Shown: positions 42,180 through 50,961 of the stretch, piece after piece | Position numbering within the stretch: the stretch's first letter is position 1 | Layout: the number at the start of each line of letters is the position of its first letter | From: Streptomyces sp. LUP47B | GTDB taxonomy: Bacteria; Actinomycetota; Actinomycetes; Streptomycetales; Streptomycetaceae | NCBI RefSeq assembly: GCF_001746295.1 | Contig: NZ_MJAH01000003.1 | Location: 17,922 to 81,921, forward strand | Length of the DNA stretch: 64,000 nucleotides | Direction of reading: 5' to 3' | The notes under the pieces: generated by a model | What the model was told of the DNA's origin: nothing | What the model saw: only the letters and a program-made list of their open reading frames with translations | Database searches by the model: none | Program-made: the position numbers and the translations under genes

Positions 42180-43094
42180 ATGTCACAACCGCTGGAAGGC
42201 AAGGTCGCGCTGGTAGCCGGGGCCACACGTGGGGCCGGGCGCGGGATCGCCGTGGAACTCGGGACGGCGGGTGCGACCGTCTACGTCACCGGACGCAGCA
42301 CCCGCGCCCGCCGCTCCGAGTACGACCGCCCGGAGACCGTCGAGGACACCGCCGACCTCGTCACCGCGGCCGGGGGCCACGGCGTCGCCGTACCCACCGA
42401 CCATCTGGACCCGGCGCAGGTCCGCACGCTCGTCGACCGGATCGCCGACGAGCAGGGCCGTCTCGACATCCTCGTCAACGACATCTGGGGCGGCGAACAC
42501 CTCTTCGCGTGGGACAGCCCGGTGTGGGAGCACGACCTCGACAACGGCCTGCGCCTGCTCAGGCTCGCGATCGACACCCACGCGATCACCAGCCACCACG
42601 CACTGCCCCTGCTGCTGCGCCGGCCAGGCGGCCTGGTCGTCGAGATGACCGACGGAAACGACGCCTACAACCGGGAGAACTACCGCGTCTCCTTCTTCTA
42701 CGACCTCGCCAAGACGTCCGTCCTGCGCATGGCGTTCTCCCTCGGCCACGAACTCGGCCCGCGCGGCGCCACCGCCGTCGCGCTCACCCCCGGCTGGCTG
42801 CGCTCGGAGATGATGCTCGACCACTTCGGGGTGCGGGAGGACAACTGGCGCGACGCCCTCGACAACGTCCCCCATTTCGCCATCTCGGAGACCCCGCACT
42901 ACGTCGGCCGCGCCGTCGCCGCGCTGGCAGCCGACCCCGACGTGGCCCGCTGGAACGGCGAGTCCCTTGACAGCGGCTCGCTCGCCCGGACGTACGGCTT
43001 CACGGACCTCGACGGCAGCCGCCCCGACGCCTGGCGCTATCTGGTCGAGGTCCAGGACGCGGACAAGCCGGCCGACACGACGGGTTACCGCTAG
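42180..43094 (+). CDS. Short-chain dehydrogenase/reductase (SDR)
   Basis: A 304-residue SDR with a slightly unusual cofactor motif GATRGAGRGIA, ILVNDIWGG where classical members have NNAG, and a YDLAK active-site pair (Tyr-x3-Lys) near residue 178. It carries a longer C-terminal part than classical SDRs (DNWRDALDNVPHFAISETP, then a tail to GYR). The probable cofactor is NADP, as in YVTGRSTRARRSE after strand 2. Substrate unknown. ATG 42180 follows GAGAGG at 6 nt. Confidence 0.88.
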   Translation: MSQPLEGKVALVAGATRGAGRGIAVELGTAGATVYVTGRSTRARRSEYDRPETVEDTADLVTAAGGHGVAVPTDHLDPAQVRTLVDRIADEQGRLDILVNDIWGGEHLFAWDSPVWEHDLDNGLRLLRLAIDTHAITSHHALPLLLRRPGGLVVEMTDGNDAYNRENYRVSFFYDLAKTSVLRMAFSLGHELGPRGATAVALTPGWLRSEMMLDHFGVREDNWRDALDNVPHFAISETPHYVGRAVAALAADPDVARWNGESLDSGSLARTYGFTDLDGSRPDAWRYLVEVQDADKPADTTGYR

Positions 43095-43151
43095 ATCAAG
43101 AGGGATGCACCGGCGGCAGGAAACGCGTGGTGAGGGACTACCTTCTGCCCC

Positions 43152-43952
43152 ATGACGCACACCAACCGCTTCGAAGGACACGGAGTTCTCGTCACGGGCG
43201 CCGCCCGCGGCATCGGTGCGGCGGCGGCCCGCCGCCTCGCCGAGGAGGGAGCCGCGGTCCTGCTGACCGACCGGGACGGGACGGTCGTGGAGAGGACGGC
43301 CGCACGCCTGCGTGATCAGGGTCTTCGCGCACAGGCCCTGGAGTGCGACGTGGCGGACCGATCGGCCGTCGAGGCGGCCGTCGCCCACGCCGTCGACGCG
43401 TTCGGCTCGCTCGACGTCCTGGTCAACTGCGCCGCCCGGTGCACCCCGGAGACCCCGCTCTTCGAGGACGACTCCGACGACGAGTGGGCGCGTGACCTGG
43501 ACATCACCCTGAGCGGTCCCTACCGCTGCTCGCGCGCCGCGCTGCCGTACCTGGTCGCCTCCGGGCGCGGTGCGATCGTCAACATCGGCTCCGTCAACGG
43601 CCTCCAGGACTTCGGCAACCACGCGTACAGCGCAGCCAAGGCGGGCCTCGGCTCCCTGACCCGCACCCTCGCCGGGCACGCGGCGGGCCGCGGGGTACGG
43701 GTCAACATGGTCGTCCCGGGCACGGTCCGCACCTCCGCCTGGGAGGGGCGCGAGGCCGAGCTCACCGAGATGCAGCGGCTGTATCCCCTCGGCCGGGTCG
43801 GTGAACCCGAGGACATCGCGGCAGCCGTCGCCTTCCTCGCCTCCCGCGACGCGGCGTGGATCACCGGCACCACGCTGGTCGTCGACGGCGGCCTCACCGC
43901 GGTCAACACCGGATTCCACGCGGCCGTCCATCCGGACCGGGGCGCTCCGTAG
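43152..43952 (+). CDS. Classical short-chain dehydrogenase/reductase (SDR)
   Basis: A 266-residue oxidoreductase: cofactor motif VTGAARGIGAAAA (about 13-25), Asp after strand 2 (LLTDRDG) favouring NAD, VLVNCAA, catalytic Ser in NIGSVNG, YSAAK catalytic pair near 160, and the C-terminal GTTLVVDGGL. It follows the preceding SDR by 57 nt on the same strand, suggesting one unit acting on related substrates. Start ATG 43152 lacks a strong ribosome site. Confidence 0.9.
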   Translation: MTHTNRFEGHGVLVTGAARGIGAAAARRLAEEGAAVLLTDRDGTVVERTAARLRDQGLRAQALECDVADRSAVEAAVAHAVDAFGSLDVLVNCAARCTPETPLFEDDSDDEWARDLDITLSGPYRCSRAALPYLVASGRGAIVNIGSVNGLQDFGNHAYSAAKAGLGSLTRTLAGHAAGRGVRVNMVVPGTVRTSAWEGREAELTEMQRLYPLGRVGEPEDIAAAVAFLASRDAAWITGTTLVVDGGLTAVNTGFHAAVHPDRGAP

Positions 43953-44060
43953 TGAGCATTGTCACCGTTCCGTCCCAGCGCGCCTGGCGGTACAACGAAC
44001 GGGCAGGCACACCCGTCTAGCTGGTAGAGATCGCAGGACCTTATGAAGGGGGACAGGACC

Positions 44061-44756
44061 ATGGGGGACATACGCAGACGGGGTGCCGTCGTGCTGGGGA
44101 TCACCGGACTCGTCGCGCCGCTGACCATCGCGCTGGGCGCCGCGCCCGCGCAGGCGGCGAGCTGTACCACACAGGCGGGGCCGTACCAGAAGAAGGTGGA
44201 GAAGTTCCTGGGCCGCCCGGTCGACGGCAGGCAGTCCACCGCCGACTGCAAGGCGATCAAGGCCTTCCAGACCAAGCACGGCATCACACCGAACATCGGC
44301 TACGCCGGATCCGTCACCTGGGGCGTGATGGACCTGATGAACAAGCAGAAGGCCGTCGGCTCGAATCCCAACAGGGACGGCAAGTGCCCGACGAACAAGG
44401 GCCGCATCGCCTGCGTCAACCTCACCCTCCAGCTGAGCTGGATCCAGGACGGCAACCGGCTCGTCTACGGCCCCGTCCCGGTTCGCACCGGCCGCGACGG
44501 TTACGAGACCCGCACGGGCCTGAAGAAGATCTACTGGCGCGACATCGATCACGTGTCGAACATCTACAACGTCCCCATGCCGTACAGCCAGTTCTTCGAC
44601 GGCGGCCAGGCCTTCCACTCGGTGAACCTCAGCATGTGGAACCCGCCGGGCTCGCACGGCTGCACCAACATGACCCCCAAGGACGCCAAGAAGTACTGGT
44701 CGCTGCTGAAGAAGGGCGACGACGTCTTCGTGTACGGCCGCAAGCCGGGCACCTGA
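44061..44756 (+). CDS. Secreted L,D-transpeptidase (YkuD domain)
   Basis: A 231-residue exported protein. A signal peptide (MGDIRRRGAVVLGITGLVAP, ending AQAAS) precedes a peptidoglycan-binding-like region (about 40-100, AIKAFQTKHGI) and a YkuD catalytic domain (about 115-230) with the active-site SHGCTNM. It forms 3-3 cross-links in peptidoglycan. ATG 44061 is preferred over ATG 44043 because GGGGGAC lies just upstream of it. Confidence 0.9.
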   Translation: MGDIRRRGAVVLGITGLVAPLTIALGAAPAQAASCTTQAGPYQKKVEKFLGRPVDGRQSTADCKAIKAFQTKHGITPNIGYAGSVTWGVMDLMNKQKAVGSNPNRDGKCPTNKGRIACVNLTLQLSWIQDGNRLVYGPVPVRTGRDGYETRTGLKKIYWRDIDHVSNIYNVPMPYSQFFDGGQAFHSVNLSMWNPPGSHGCTNMTPKDAKKYWSLLKKGDDVFVYGRKPGT

Positions 44757-44763
44757 GACACCA

Positions 44764-44800
44764 GGCGCCCGGCGCGACGACAGCGTCACGCGTCGGGCGC
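44764..44800. terminator. Weak hairpin between convergent genes
   Basis: An 11-bp inverted repeat with one mismatch (CGCCCGGCGCG and CGCGTCGGGCG) between the L,D-transpeptidase stop and the end of the convergent oxidoreductase gene, which it slightly overlaps. Termination is plausible but not strong. Confidence 0.4.
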
Positions 44801-45988
44801 GTCCCCGAAGTCCGGGATCTCCAGCCTTGCCCCGCCCTGCCGCGCGGAGTCGTGCGCGATGACGCCCGGCAGGGTGTAGCGGGCCGCCACCCAGGCGTTC
44901 ACCGACGGCAGGGTGCGGGTGTTGACCGCGGTCACGAAGTCGTCCACCAGGAAGTGGTGGCTGCCTTCGTGGCCGTTGTGCAGGTTGTCGAACTCCCGCG
45001 GCAGGCGCGCCCGGTCGTGCACCGGCGCCGACCCGGACGTGAACGCGGCCCGCAGGTCCGGCGCGATGTGCTGGAGTGACGGGTCGTCAGGAGCCATGGT
45101 CGGCTTGGGCTCCAGGAGCTCGCTGATGTCCTTGACGCCCTTCTTGTCCTGCCACAGGGCGACCGTGGCGAGCTGCTCCATGCTCGCCTCGGTCCCGAAG
45201 AACCGGAAACGCGACTCCCGGATGTGGGAGGGGTAGCCGACCCGCCGGAACTCGTTCGTACGGAACGATCCGCCGCCCGCGACCTCGAACAGCGCGGTCG
45301 CGTTGGAGAAGTCGTTGCCGAACTGGCTGACCTCCTTGTCGAACACGCCGTCCCCGCGGTCGTCGACGACACCGATCGCCGACACGCTCACTGCGTGCGT
45401 CTGCCAGGCGCCGAGCACCCCGCCCACCGCGTGCGTGGGGTAGAGCAGCGGGGGATAGCTGGCGGTCTCCTTCCACGTCTCGCCGCCGGAGTACTGGTAC
45501 GCCTCGTAGAACCCGAGGTCCATGTCGTGGACGTAGTCGCCCTCGGCGTAGAAGAGCCGCCCGAAGGCGCCCTCGGCGATCTGGTTGCGGGCGTGCACGG
45601 TCGCCGGGTTGTACTGGCTCGTCTCACCCATCATGTACGTCAGCCCGGTCGCCCGGACCGCGTCGATGATCGCCGCTATCTCGTCGGTCGTGATGGCCAT
45701 GGGCACCGCGGAGTACACGTGCTTGCCGGCGTTCAGGCCCTGGAGCACCAGGGGGCCGTGCGTCCAGCGCTGGGTGAAGATCGCGACCGCGTCGACCTCC
45801 TTCGACTCCAGCATGGCCTCGTACGTGGGGAAGGTGCCGGCCAGTCCCTGAGCCGCTGCGAGTTGCTCGGCCCGTTCGGGCAGCAGATCGGTGACGTAGA
45901 CGTCGCCGACACCGGGGTGGGCCTGGAACAGCGTGGCGAACTGGCCGGAGAACTGGCCGGCGCCGACGATGCCGAGGGAGAACGTCAT
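44786..45988 (-). CDS. Gfo/Idh/MocA family oxidoreductase, last gene of the sugar importer operon
   Basis: A 400-residue NAD(P)-dependent sugar-dehydrogenase-like protein: Rossmann motif GIVGAGQFSGQFA, then a C-terminal alpha/beta domain with DFVTAVNTRTLPSVNAWVA. The family EKP motif that carries the catalytic Lys is replaced by SAVPMA (after GKHVY), seen in a divergent subgroup. ATG 45988 begins the Rossmann strand; an alternative start at 46021 adds 11 residues and overlaps the binding-protein gene. It probably oxidises the imported sugar or sugar acid. It lies 29 nt behind the solute-binding protein gene. Confidence 0.88.
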   Translation of the reverse strand: MTFSLGIVGAGQFSGQFATLFQAHPGVGDVYVTDLLPERAEQLAAAQGLAGTFPTYEAMLESKEVDAVAIFTQRWTHGPLVLQGLNAGKHVYSAVPMAITTDEIAAIIDAVRATGLTYMMGETSQYNPATVHARNQIAEGAFGRLFYAEGDYVHDMDLGFYEAYQYSGGETWKETASYPPLLYPTHAVGGVLGAWQTHAVSVSAIGVVDDRGDGVFDKEVSQFGNDFSNATALFEVAGGGSFRTNEFRRVGYPSHIRESRFRFFGTEASMEQLATVALWQDKKGVKDISELLEPKPTMAPDDPSLQHIAPDLRAAFTSGSAPVHDRARLPREFDNLHNGHEGSHHFLVDDFVTAVNTRTLPSVNAWVAARYTLPGVIAHDSARQGGARLEIPDFGDAPDA

Positions 45989-46017
45989 GAAGTGCGTGCC
46001 CTTCAATGGTCGCGGTA

Positions 46018-47358
46018 TCACTGCGAGAGGATCAGATTGATCTGGTCGTTGGTCTGGTCGAGGCTGGTCACGGACCTGCCGTTGCCGAAGATGTCCTGCA
46101 TGGCGGGATGCATCAACGCGAACACGTCCGCGGCGTAGTTGGTGATCGGGTAGGAGAAGGTCGTGAAGTCCTTCTTGTCGGCGACCGGCTTCGTGAAGGC
46201 CGTGACGTCGATCCCCTTCTTCTTGTATGCGGCCACGGCGGCCGCGGTGCCGTCAGGGGTGGCGGGGAACACGATGCCGTAACCGCCCACCGTCTTCTGG
46301 CACTCGTCCGAGGACAGGTACTTCACCCACTTGCGGGCGCCCTCCTTGTTGCGGGCGTTCTTGGTGATGGAGTCGGCGAGACCGTTCATCATGGTCGCGC
46401 GCTTGCCGGTGGGGCCCTCGGGTGTGACGGCCGTGCGCATGTCGAGGCCCTTGAAGCCGGCGTACGTCGAGATCATCCAGGCCCCGTCGAAGGCGGTGGC
46501 CGCCTTTCCCGCCGCGACCTGGGTGTTGGCCTGGTTGGACTGGGAGTTGTAGTCGGTGAAGGGCGCCATGTAGCCCTTCTGCGCCAGTCCGAAGTACCAC
46601 TTGACGGCGGACTGGAAGGCGGGGCTGTCGTACCGGTACTTCGTACCCCACCGCTTCTTGTCGGTGTAGTTCCAGCCGGCGGAGGCGGTGAAGTTGCTCC
46701 ACTGGGTCTGGCCGTCGCCGTCCCCGCCGCCGTTGGTGGCGAGGCCGTACACCTTGACGTTGTTCTTGTCGAAGCCCGGCTCGTCGCCCCGCTTGCCGTT
46801 CTTGTCGACGGTGAGGTGGGCGACTGCCTTCTCGAAGGTGCCGCCGTCCTCGGGGTTCCAGGCGAGATCGTTCAGCTGGGCCGCCGTGAGCCCGGCGGCG
46901 TCGGTCATCTTCTTGTTGTAGAAGAGGGCGACGGTGTCCCAGTCCTTGGGGGCGCCGTAGCGGTGGCCGTCCTGGCCCATCCAGTTGGCCGCGAGGCCGG
47001 GCTGGTAGGCGGACTCGTCGATGCCCAGGTCGTCGAGCGGTTCGAGGACCTTCAGGTCGGCGAACTGGCCGAACTTCTGGATGTGGTCGGTGAACACGTC
47101 CGGCTCGGTGCCCGCGATGAAGCTCGCGGTGAGCTTGGTCCAGTAGTCGTCCCAGCCCAACTGGGTGATCTTCACGCGCAGTCCGGGGTTCCGCTGCTCG
47201 AAGTCCTTGGCGCAGGCCTGGTAGGCGGGCTGCTGGTTGGAGTCCCACAGCCAGTACGTCACCGTCTTCGAGGAGGACCCGGCGGAGCCGCTCCCCGCGC
47301 ACCCCGTCAGACACAGGGCAAGCGCGCCGGCCAGTGTGGTCAGCGTACGAAGTCGCAT
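46018..47358 (-). CDS. Sugar ABC transporter substrate-binding lipoprotein
   Basis: A 446-residue family 1-type solute-binding protein. The signal peptide ends in the lipobox LTGC, giving a lipid-anchored extracytoplasmic receptor. Characteristic stretches are VTYWLWDSNQQPAY, AGTEPDVFTDHIQKF and AAFDGAWMIS-like FDGAWMIS. It delivers an oligosaccharide or other carbohydrate to the two permeases encoded just upstream. ATG 47358 is preferred over the preceding GTG. The sugar cannot be deduced. Confidence 0.92.
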   Translation of the reverse strand: MRLRTLTTLAGALALCLTGCAGSGSAGSSSKTVTYWLWDSNQQPAYQACAKDFEQRNPGLRVKITQLGWDDYWTKLTASFIAGTEPDVFTDHIQKFGQFADLKVLEPLDDLGIDESAYQPGLAANWMGQDGHRYGAPKDWDTVALFYNKKMTDAAGLTAAQLNDLAWNPEDGGTFEKAVAHLTVDKNGKRGDEPGFDKNNVKVYGLATNGGGDGDGQTQWSNFTASAGWNYTDKKRWGTKYRYDSPAFQSAVKWYFGLAQKGYMAPFTDYNSQSNQANTQVAAGKAATAFDGAWMISTYAGFKGLDMRTAVTPEGPTGKRATMMNGLADSITKNARNKEGARKWVKYLSSDECQKTVGGYGIVFPATPDGTAAAVAAYKKKGIDVTAFTKPVADKKDFTTFSYPITNYAADVFALMHPAMQDIFGNGRSVTSLDQTNDQINLILSQ

Positions 47359-47368
47359 CACGAGTCCC

Positions 47369-48295
47369 TCACTTGATCCCGGTGAAGCTGATGGTGGACA
47401 CGATGCGGCGGGCGAAGAAGCCGAACAGCACCAGCATCGGCAGCGCGGCGATCAGCGTCGCCGCCATGAGGCCCGACCAGTCGACGCCGGACTGCGGTGT
47501 CTGTGCGCGGAAGATGGCCAGGGCGACGGTCAGCACGCGTGAGTTGTCGCTGTAGGACACCATCAGCGGCCAGAAGTAGTCGTTCCAGGACGTGATGTAC
47601 GTCAGCACGGCCAGGGTGAGGACGGGTGTGGAGGCCATCGGGAGCAGCACCCGGAAGAAGATCCGCACCTTCCCGGCGCCGTCCAGCAGGGCCGCCTCCT
47701 CGACCTCGCGGGGCACGTTCATGAAGAACTGCCTCAGGAAGAACACCGCGAACGGCGTCATGAACATCGTCGGCAGCGCGATGCCCAGCAGGTTGTCGAT
47801 CAGGCCGAGTTCCTTGATGAGCACGAAGTTCGGCAGCAGCGTGAAGATGGTCGGCACCATCAGCCCGGCCAGGAACAGCGCGAACACCTTGTCGCGGCCC
47901 CGCCAGCGCAGCCGGGCGAAGGCGTACGCGGCCATCGCGGAGAAGAAGATCTGGCAGACGGTCACCAAGGTGGAGACGATCACCGAGTTGAGCAGATAGC
48001 GCCAGAACTTCAGTCCGCCGCCCGCCCCGCCCTGCGCGATCGCGTCCTTGGTGGACTCCAGGCCCAGGGCGCGGGCGAACCCGGTGCCGGTCGGGTTCAC
48101 CGGCAGCGGGTCGGAGGCGTGGGCGGCGAGTCCGGAGTTGGTGGACAGCGCGGTGCGCAGGATCCAGTAGAACGGCAGCAGGGTCACGAGCACGATCGCA
48201 CCCATCGCCGTCCAGGCCAGGATCCGGCCGGGGGAGAGGGGACGGCGCCCGGTGGGCCGTACGCGTGTCGTCGTGGTGGTGGTCACGGCAGCCAT
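47369..48295 (-). CDS. Sugar ABC transporter permease (MalG-type)
   Basis: A 308-residue inner-membrane permease with six transmembrane helices and the ATPase-coupling EAA loop near residues 195-215 (EEAALLDGAGKVRIFFRVLLP). It pairs with the MalF-type permease encoded 17 nt upstream. No ATPase gene is present in the operon; streptomycetes commonly use a shared ATPase such as MsiK. Confidence 0.92.
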   Translation of the reverse strand: MAAVTTTTTTRVRPTGRRPLSPGRILAWTAMGAIVLVTLLPFYWILRTALSTNSGLAAHASDPLPVNPTGTGFARALGLESTKDAIAQGGAGGGLKFWRYLLNSVIVSTLVTVCQIFFSAMAAYAFARLRWRGRDKVFALFLAGLMVPTIFTLLPNFVLIKELGLIDNLLGIALPTMFMTPFAVFFLRQFFMNVPREVEEAALLDGAGKVRIFFRVLLPMASTPVLTLAVLTYITSWNDYFWPLMVSYSDNSRVLTVALAIFRAQTPQSGVDWSGLMAATLIAALPMLVLFGFFARRIVSTISFTGIK

Positions 48296-48311
48296 GTCGA
48301 CTCCTTCCGGG

Positions 48312-49277
48312 TCAGCCGAGATCGGTCTGGCCGGCCCGGGTGAGCCGGTACTGCAGGACGGTGATCGCGCTCAGCACGACCAGGAGGGCGACCGACATCG
48401 CGGACGCGTAGCCGAACTGGAAGCGCCCGAAGGCCGATTGGTAGATGTAGAACTGGAGCACGTTGGTGGCGTTCGCCGGGCCGCCCGCGGTCGTCACGGC
48501 GACCGTGTCGAACACCTGGAACGAACCGATCACCGTCATGATCAGAACGACCGCCAGGACCGGCCGCAGCAGCGGCATGGTGATCCGCCAGAACATCCGC
48601 CACTCGCTCGCGCCGTCCACCTTCGCCGCCTCGTACATGTCGTTCGGGATGGCCATGAGCCCCGCGAACAGCAGCAGCGCGGTGTAGCCGACGTGCCGCC
48701 ACACGTTGATCAGGGCGATCGTCGGGATCGCCCAGGTCTCGTCGGCGAGGAAGGGGATGCGATCGAAGCCGAGCCCGGCGATGATCTCGTTGCCGATGCC
48801 GAGCTGGTTGTCGAGGATCCACAGCCAGACCAGGCCCGCGACGACGTTCGACATCAGATACGGCGTGAGCACGATGCCGCGCAGCACCGCCGACTGGGTC
48901 AGCCGCTGCAACAGGACGGCTATGGCGAGGGCCGACACCGTCTGGACGCCGATGTTGATGACCACGTACTCGACGGTGACCTTCAGCGACTCCCAGAAGA
49001 TGGGGTCGTGGATCATCCGGTCGTAGTTGGCGAGGCCCACCCACTCCGCCGGGGTCAGCAGGTTGAAGCGGGTGAAGCTCAGATAGATGCCCCGCAGCGT
49101 CGGCCAGAGCAGGAAGACCACGAAGCCCACCAGCGCCGGGGCGATGAACACCGCGGCCAGGCGCCCGTCGCCCCCGCTCGATCCGCCTGAGCCCCGCTTC
49201 GTGCTCGGTTCCGTCCGTGCCCCCTCGGCGCCGCTGAGCGGCAGCCGCGACGGAGGGCTGCTGGAGGCGATGGTCAT
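48312..49277 (-). CDS. Sugar ABC transporter permease (MalF-type), first gene of the importer operon
   Basis: A 321-residue permease with six transmembrane helices after a disordered Ser/Gly-rich N-terminus. The EAA loop is YEAAKVDGASEWRMFWRITMP. ATG 49277 follows GGGAG; longer frames upstream run through the promoter. Together with the MalG-type permease, binding protein and Gfo/Idh/MocA enzyme it forms a leftward operon, divergent from a ROK regulator whose operators probably lie in 49278-49445. Confidence 0.92.
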   Translation of the reverse strand: MTIASSSPPSRLPLSGAEGARTEPSTKRGSGGSSGGDGRLAAVFIAPALVGFVVFLLWPTLRGIYLSFTRFNLLTPAEWVGLANYDRMIHDPIFWESLKVTVEYVVINIGVQTVSALAIAVLLQRLTQSAVLRGIVLTPYLMSNVVAGLVWLWILDNQLGIGNEIIAGLGFDRIPFLADETWAIPTIALINVWRHVGYTALLLFAGLMAIPNDMYEAAKVDGASEWRMFWRITMPLLRPVLAVVLIMTVIGSFQVFDTVAVTTAGGPANATNVLQFYIYQSAFGRFQFGYASAMSVALLVVLSAITVLQYRLTRAGQTDLG

Positions 49278-49321
49278 CGGGAGACTCCCTCGTCTTCGGT
49301 GGCTCGTCCTCGGCCACTTAC

Positions 49322-49422
49322 TTTTGTCGCGGAAGAATCCAGGCGTCAAGAGCCGTGCGAACATCTTTTCAGGGCCGTCAAGGACGCCCTAGCATGGTCA
49401 CATTGCTTCTATGGCGAAAGAA
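49322..49422. promoter_or_regulatory. Two related 16-bp sites in the importer/ROK divergent region
   Basis: TTTTGTCGCGGAAGAA (49322-49337) and TTCTATGGCGAAAGAA (49407-49422) agree at 12 of 16 positions and are 85 bp apart, flanking the A/T-rich centre between the divergent start codons. They are candidate ROK operators controlling the importer and the regulator itself. Confidence 0.4.
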
Positions 49423-49445
49423 ATCCTTGTGGGAGTCTGACCTTC

Positions 49446-50606
49446 ATGACCGCAGTTGCCGCCAGCTGGCTACCCCTGAGCACCGGTGAGCGCTCGGTGG
49501 CGATCGAGGTGCTCGTCCACGGCCCGCTGTCGCGCACCGAACTCGCCCGCCGTCTCGACCTCTCCGCGGGCAGCCTCACCCGGCTGACCAAACCGCTCAT
49601 CGAGTCGGGCCTGCTCATCGAGGTCCCCGAGGCGGGCACTCCGGCCGAAGTGCGCCAGGGACGCCCCTCGCAGCCCCTCGACGTGGTCGCCGAGTCCCGG
49701 TCCTTCATCGGTTTCAAGATCACCGAGGACATGGTCTACGGCGTCGTCACCACCCTCAGGAGCGAGATCGTGGCCCGCCACGACCGGCCCCTGGACAGCC
49801 ACGATCCCACCGAAGTCGCCGACCTGCTCGCGGAGATGACCGTCGAACTGGCCCGCGGGTACCCGCGTCTCGCCGGCATCGGCATCGGGGTCGGTGGCTT
49901 CGTCCAGGAGCGTGCCGTGGTCGGCGAGTCCCCGTTCCTGCACTGGCGGGACGTCCCCCTTGGTGAACTCGTCGAGGAGCGCACCGGGTTGCCGGTGGTC
50001 GTCGAGAACGACGTCGCCGCCCTCGTCGAGGCCGAGACCTGGTTCGGTGCCGGCCGCGGCCTGGACCGCTTCGTCGTCCTCACCATCGGCGCCGGCATCG
50101 GCTACGGCCTGGTCCTGGGCGGCCGGCGCGTCCCCTACGCCGAGGAGGACCGGGGCTTCGGGCGGCACTGGATCATCGACCCCAACGGGCCCCTCACGCC
50201 CGACGGCAACCGCGGCAGCGCCGTCTCCCTGCTCACCATCCCCAACATCCGCTACCAGGTGCAGGCCGCCACCGGCCACGACCACACCTACGAGGAGATC
50301 CTCGCCCTCGCCGCGGCCGGCGACCCCATGCCCGCCCGCGTCATCGACGAGGCCGGGCGCGCCCTCGGCGTCCTGGTCGCCCAGATCGCCAATTTCGCCA
50401 TGCCGCAGAAGATCATGCTCGCCGGAGAGGGTGTCGGTCTGATGGACGTGGCGGGCAGGACCGTGCAGGACACGATCCGCGCCCACCGCCACCCCCTGGC
50501 CGGCCCGGTCGACCTGGAGACCAGGGTGTCCGACTTTCACGACTGGGCCCGCGGAGCCGCCGTGCTGGCGATCCAGGTGCTCGTCCTGGGTGTGGCCGAA
50601 GTGTGA
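49446..50606 (+). CDS. ROK family transcriptional regulator
   Basis: A 386-residue repressor. An N-terminal winged helix-turn-helix (about 12-75, LSRTELARRLDLSAGSLTRLTK) precedes a sugar-kinase-like ROK domain (about 85-386): GIGIGVGGFV, VVVENDVAALVEAE and VVLTIGAGIGYGLVLGG. The usual ROK zinc motif is not obvious. It binds a sugar or sugar phosphate and is expected to regulate the divergent importer operon. ATG 49446 is chosen as it starts the helix-turn-helix domain, with GGGAG upstream. Confidence 0.9.
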   Translation: MTAVAASWLPLSTGERSVAIEVLVHGPLSRTELARRLDLSAGSLTRLTKPLIESGLLIEVPEAGTPAEVRQGRPSQPLDVVAESRSFIGFKITEDMVYGVVTTLRSEIVARHDRPLDSHDPTEVADLLAEMTVELARGYPRLAGIGIGVGGFVQERAVVGESPFLHWRDVPLGELVEERTGLPVVVENDVAALVEAETWFGAGRGLDRFVVLTIGAGIGYGLVLGGRRVPYAEEDRGFGRHWIIDPNGPLTPDGNRGSAVSLLTIPNIRYQVQAATGHDHTYEEILALAAAGDPMPARVIDEAGRALGVLVAQIANFAMPQKIMLAGEGVGLMDVAGRTVQDTIRAHRHPLAGPVDLETRVSDFHDWARGAAVLAIQVLVLGVAEV

Positions 50607-50733
50607 AGCCGGTCACGGCCCTTGACATCGCGCGCCTTGACACATGGACGTGATCAGCAACACGGTCTGATATGTCCTTTTCTGGTGTGATTACTCACGG
50701 CGCCTTCACTTCGACGGCCGTATGCTTCACACC

Positions 50734-50907
50734 ATGTCCACCACTGTTGAACCCGTGACCGATCGATCGGCCGACGAGGTCAACGAGGAGATCCGGGCCC
50801 TGTGGCGCCGGGCGGGCGGGACACTGAGCGGCGAGCAGCGTGAGGAATACCAGCGCCTCGTCCTGGAGTGGGCCGCCGCCGCTCCGCAGCCGGTCCGGGC
50901 GGCCTGA
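50734..50907 (+). CDS. Small acidic protein, unknown function
   Basis: A 57-residue, soluble, helical peptide (DRSADEVNEEIRALWRRAGG, then LSGEQREEYQRLVLEWAAA) with no signal peptide and normal Streptomyces codon use. An in-frame ATG at 50722 is also possible; neither start has a clear Shine-Dalgarno sequence. Upstream 50607-50733 has two TTGACA hexamers (50622 and 50637) that might serve as -35 elements. No family recognised. Confidence 0.65.
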   Translation: MSTTVEPVTDRSADEVNEEIRALWRRAGGTLSGEQREEYQRLVLEWAAAAPQPVRAA

Positions 50908-50961
50908 CCCCGACGATCGACGCGGGGCATCACCGCCCCGTCCCTGGGCACCCCTGACGGG

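Noticed and set aside
46018..49277. Expected ATPase gene for the sugar importer
   Set aside because: None is present in the operon or nearby; use of a shared ATPase encoded elsewhere is the simplest explanation and is common in this genus.
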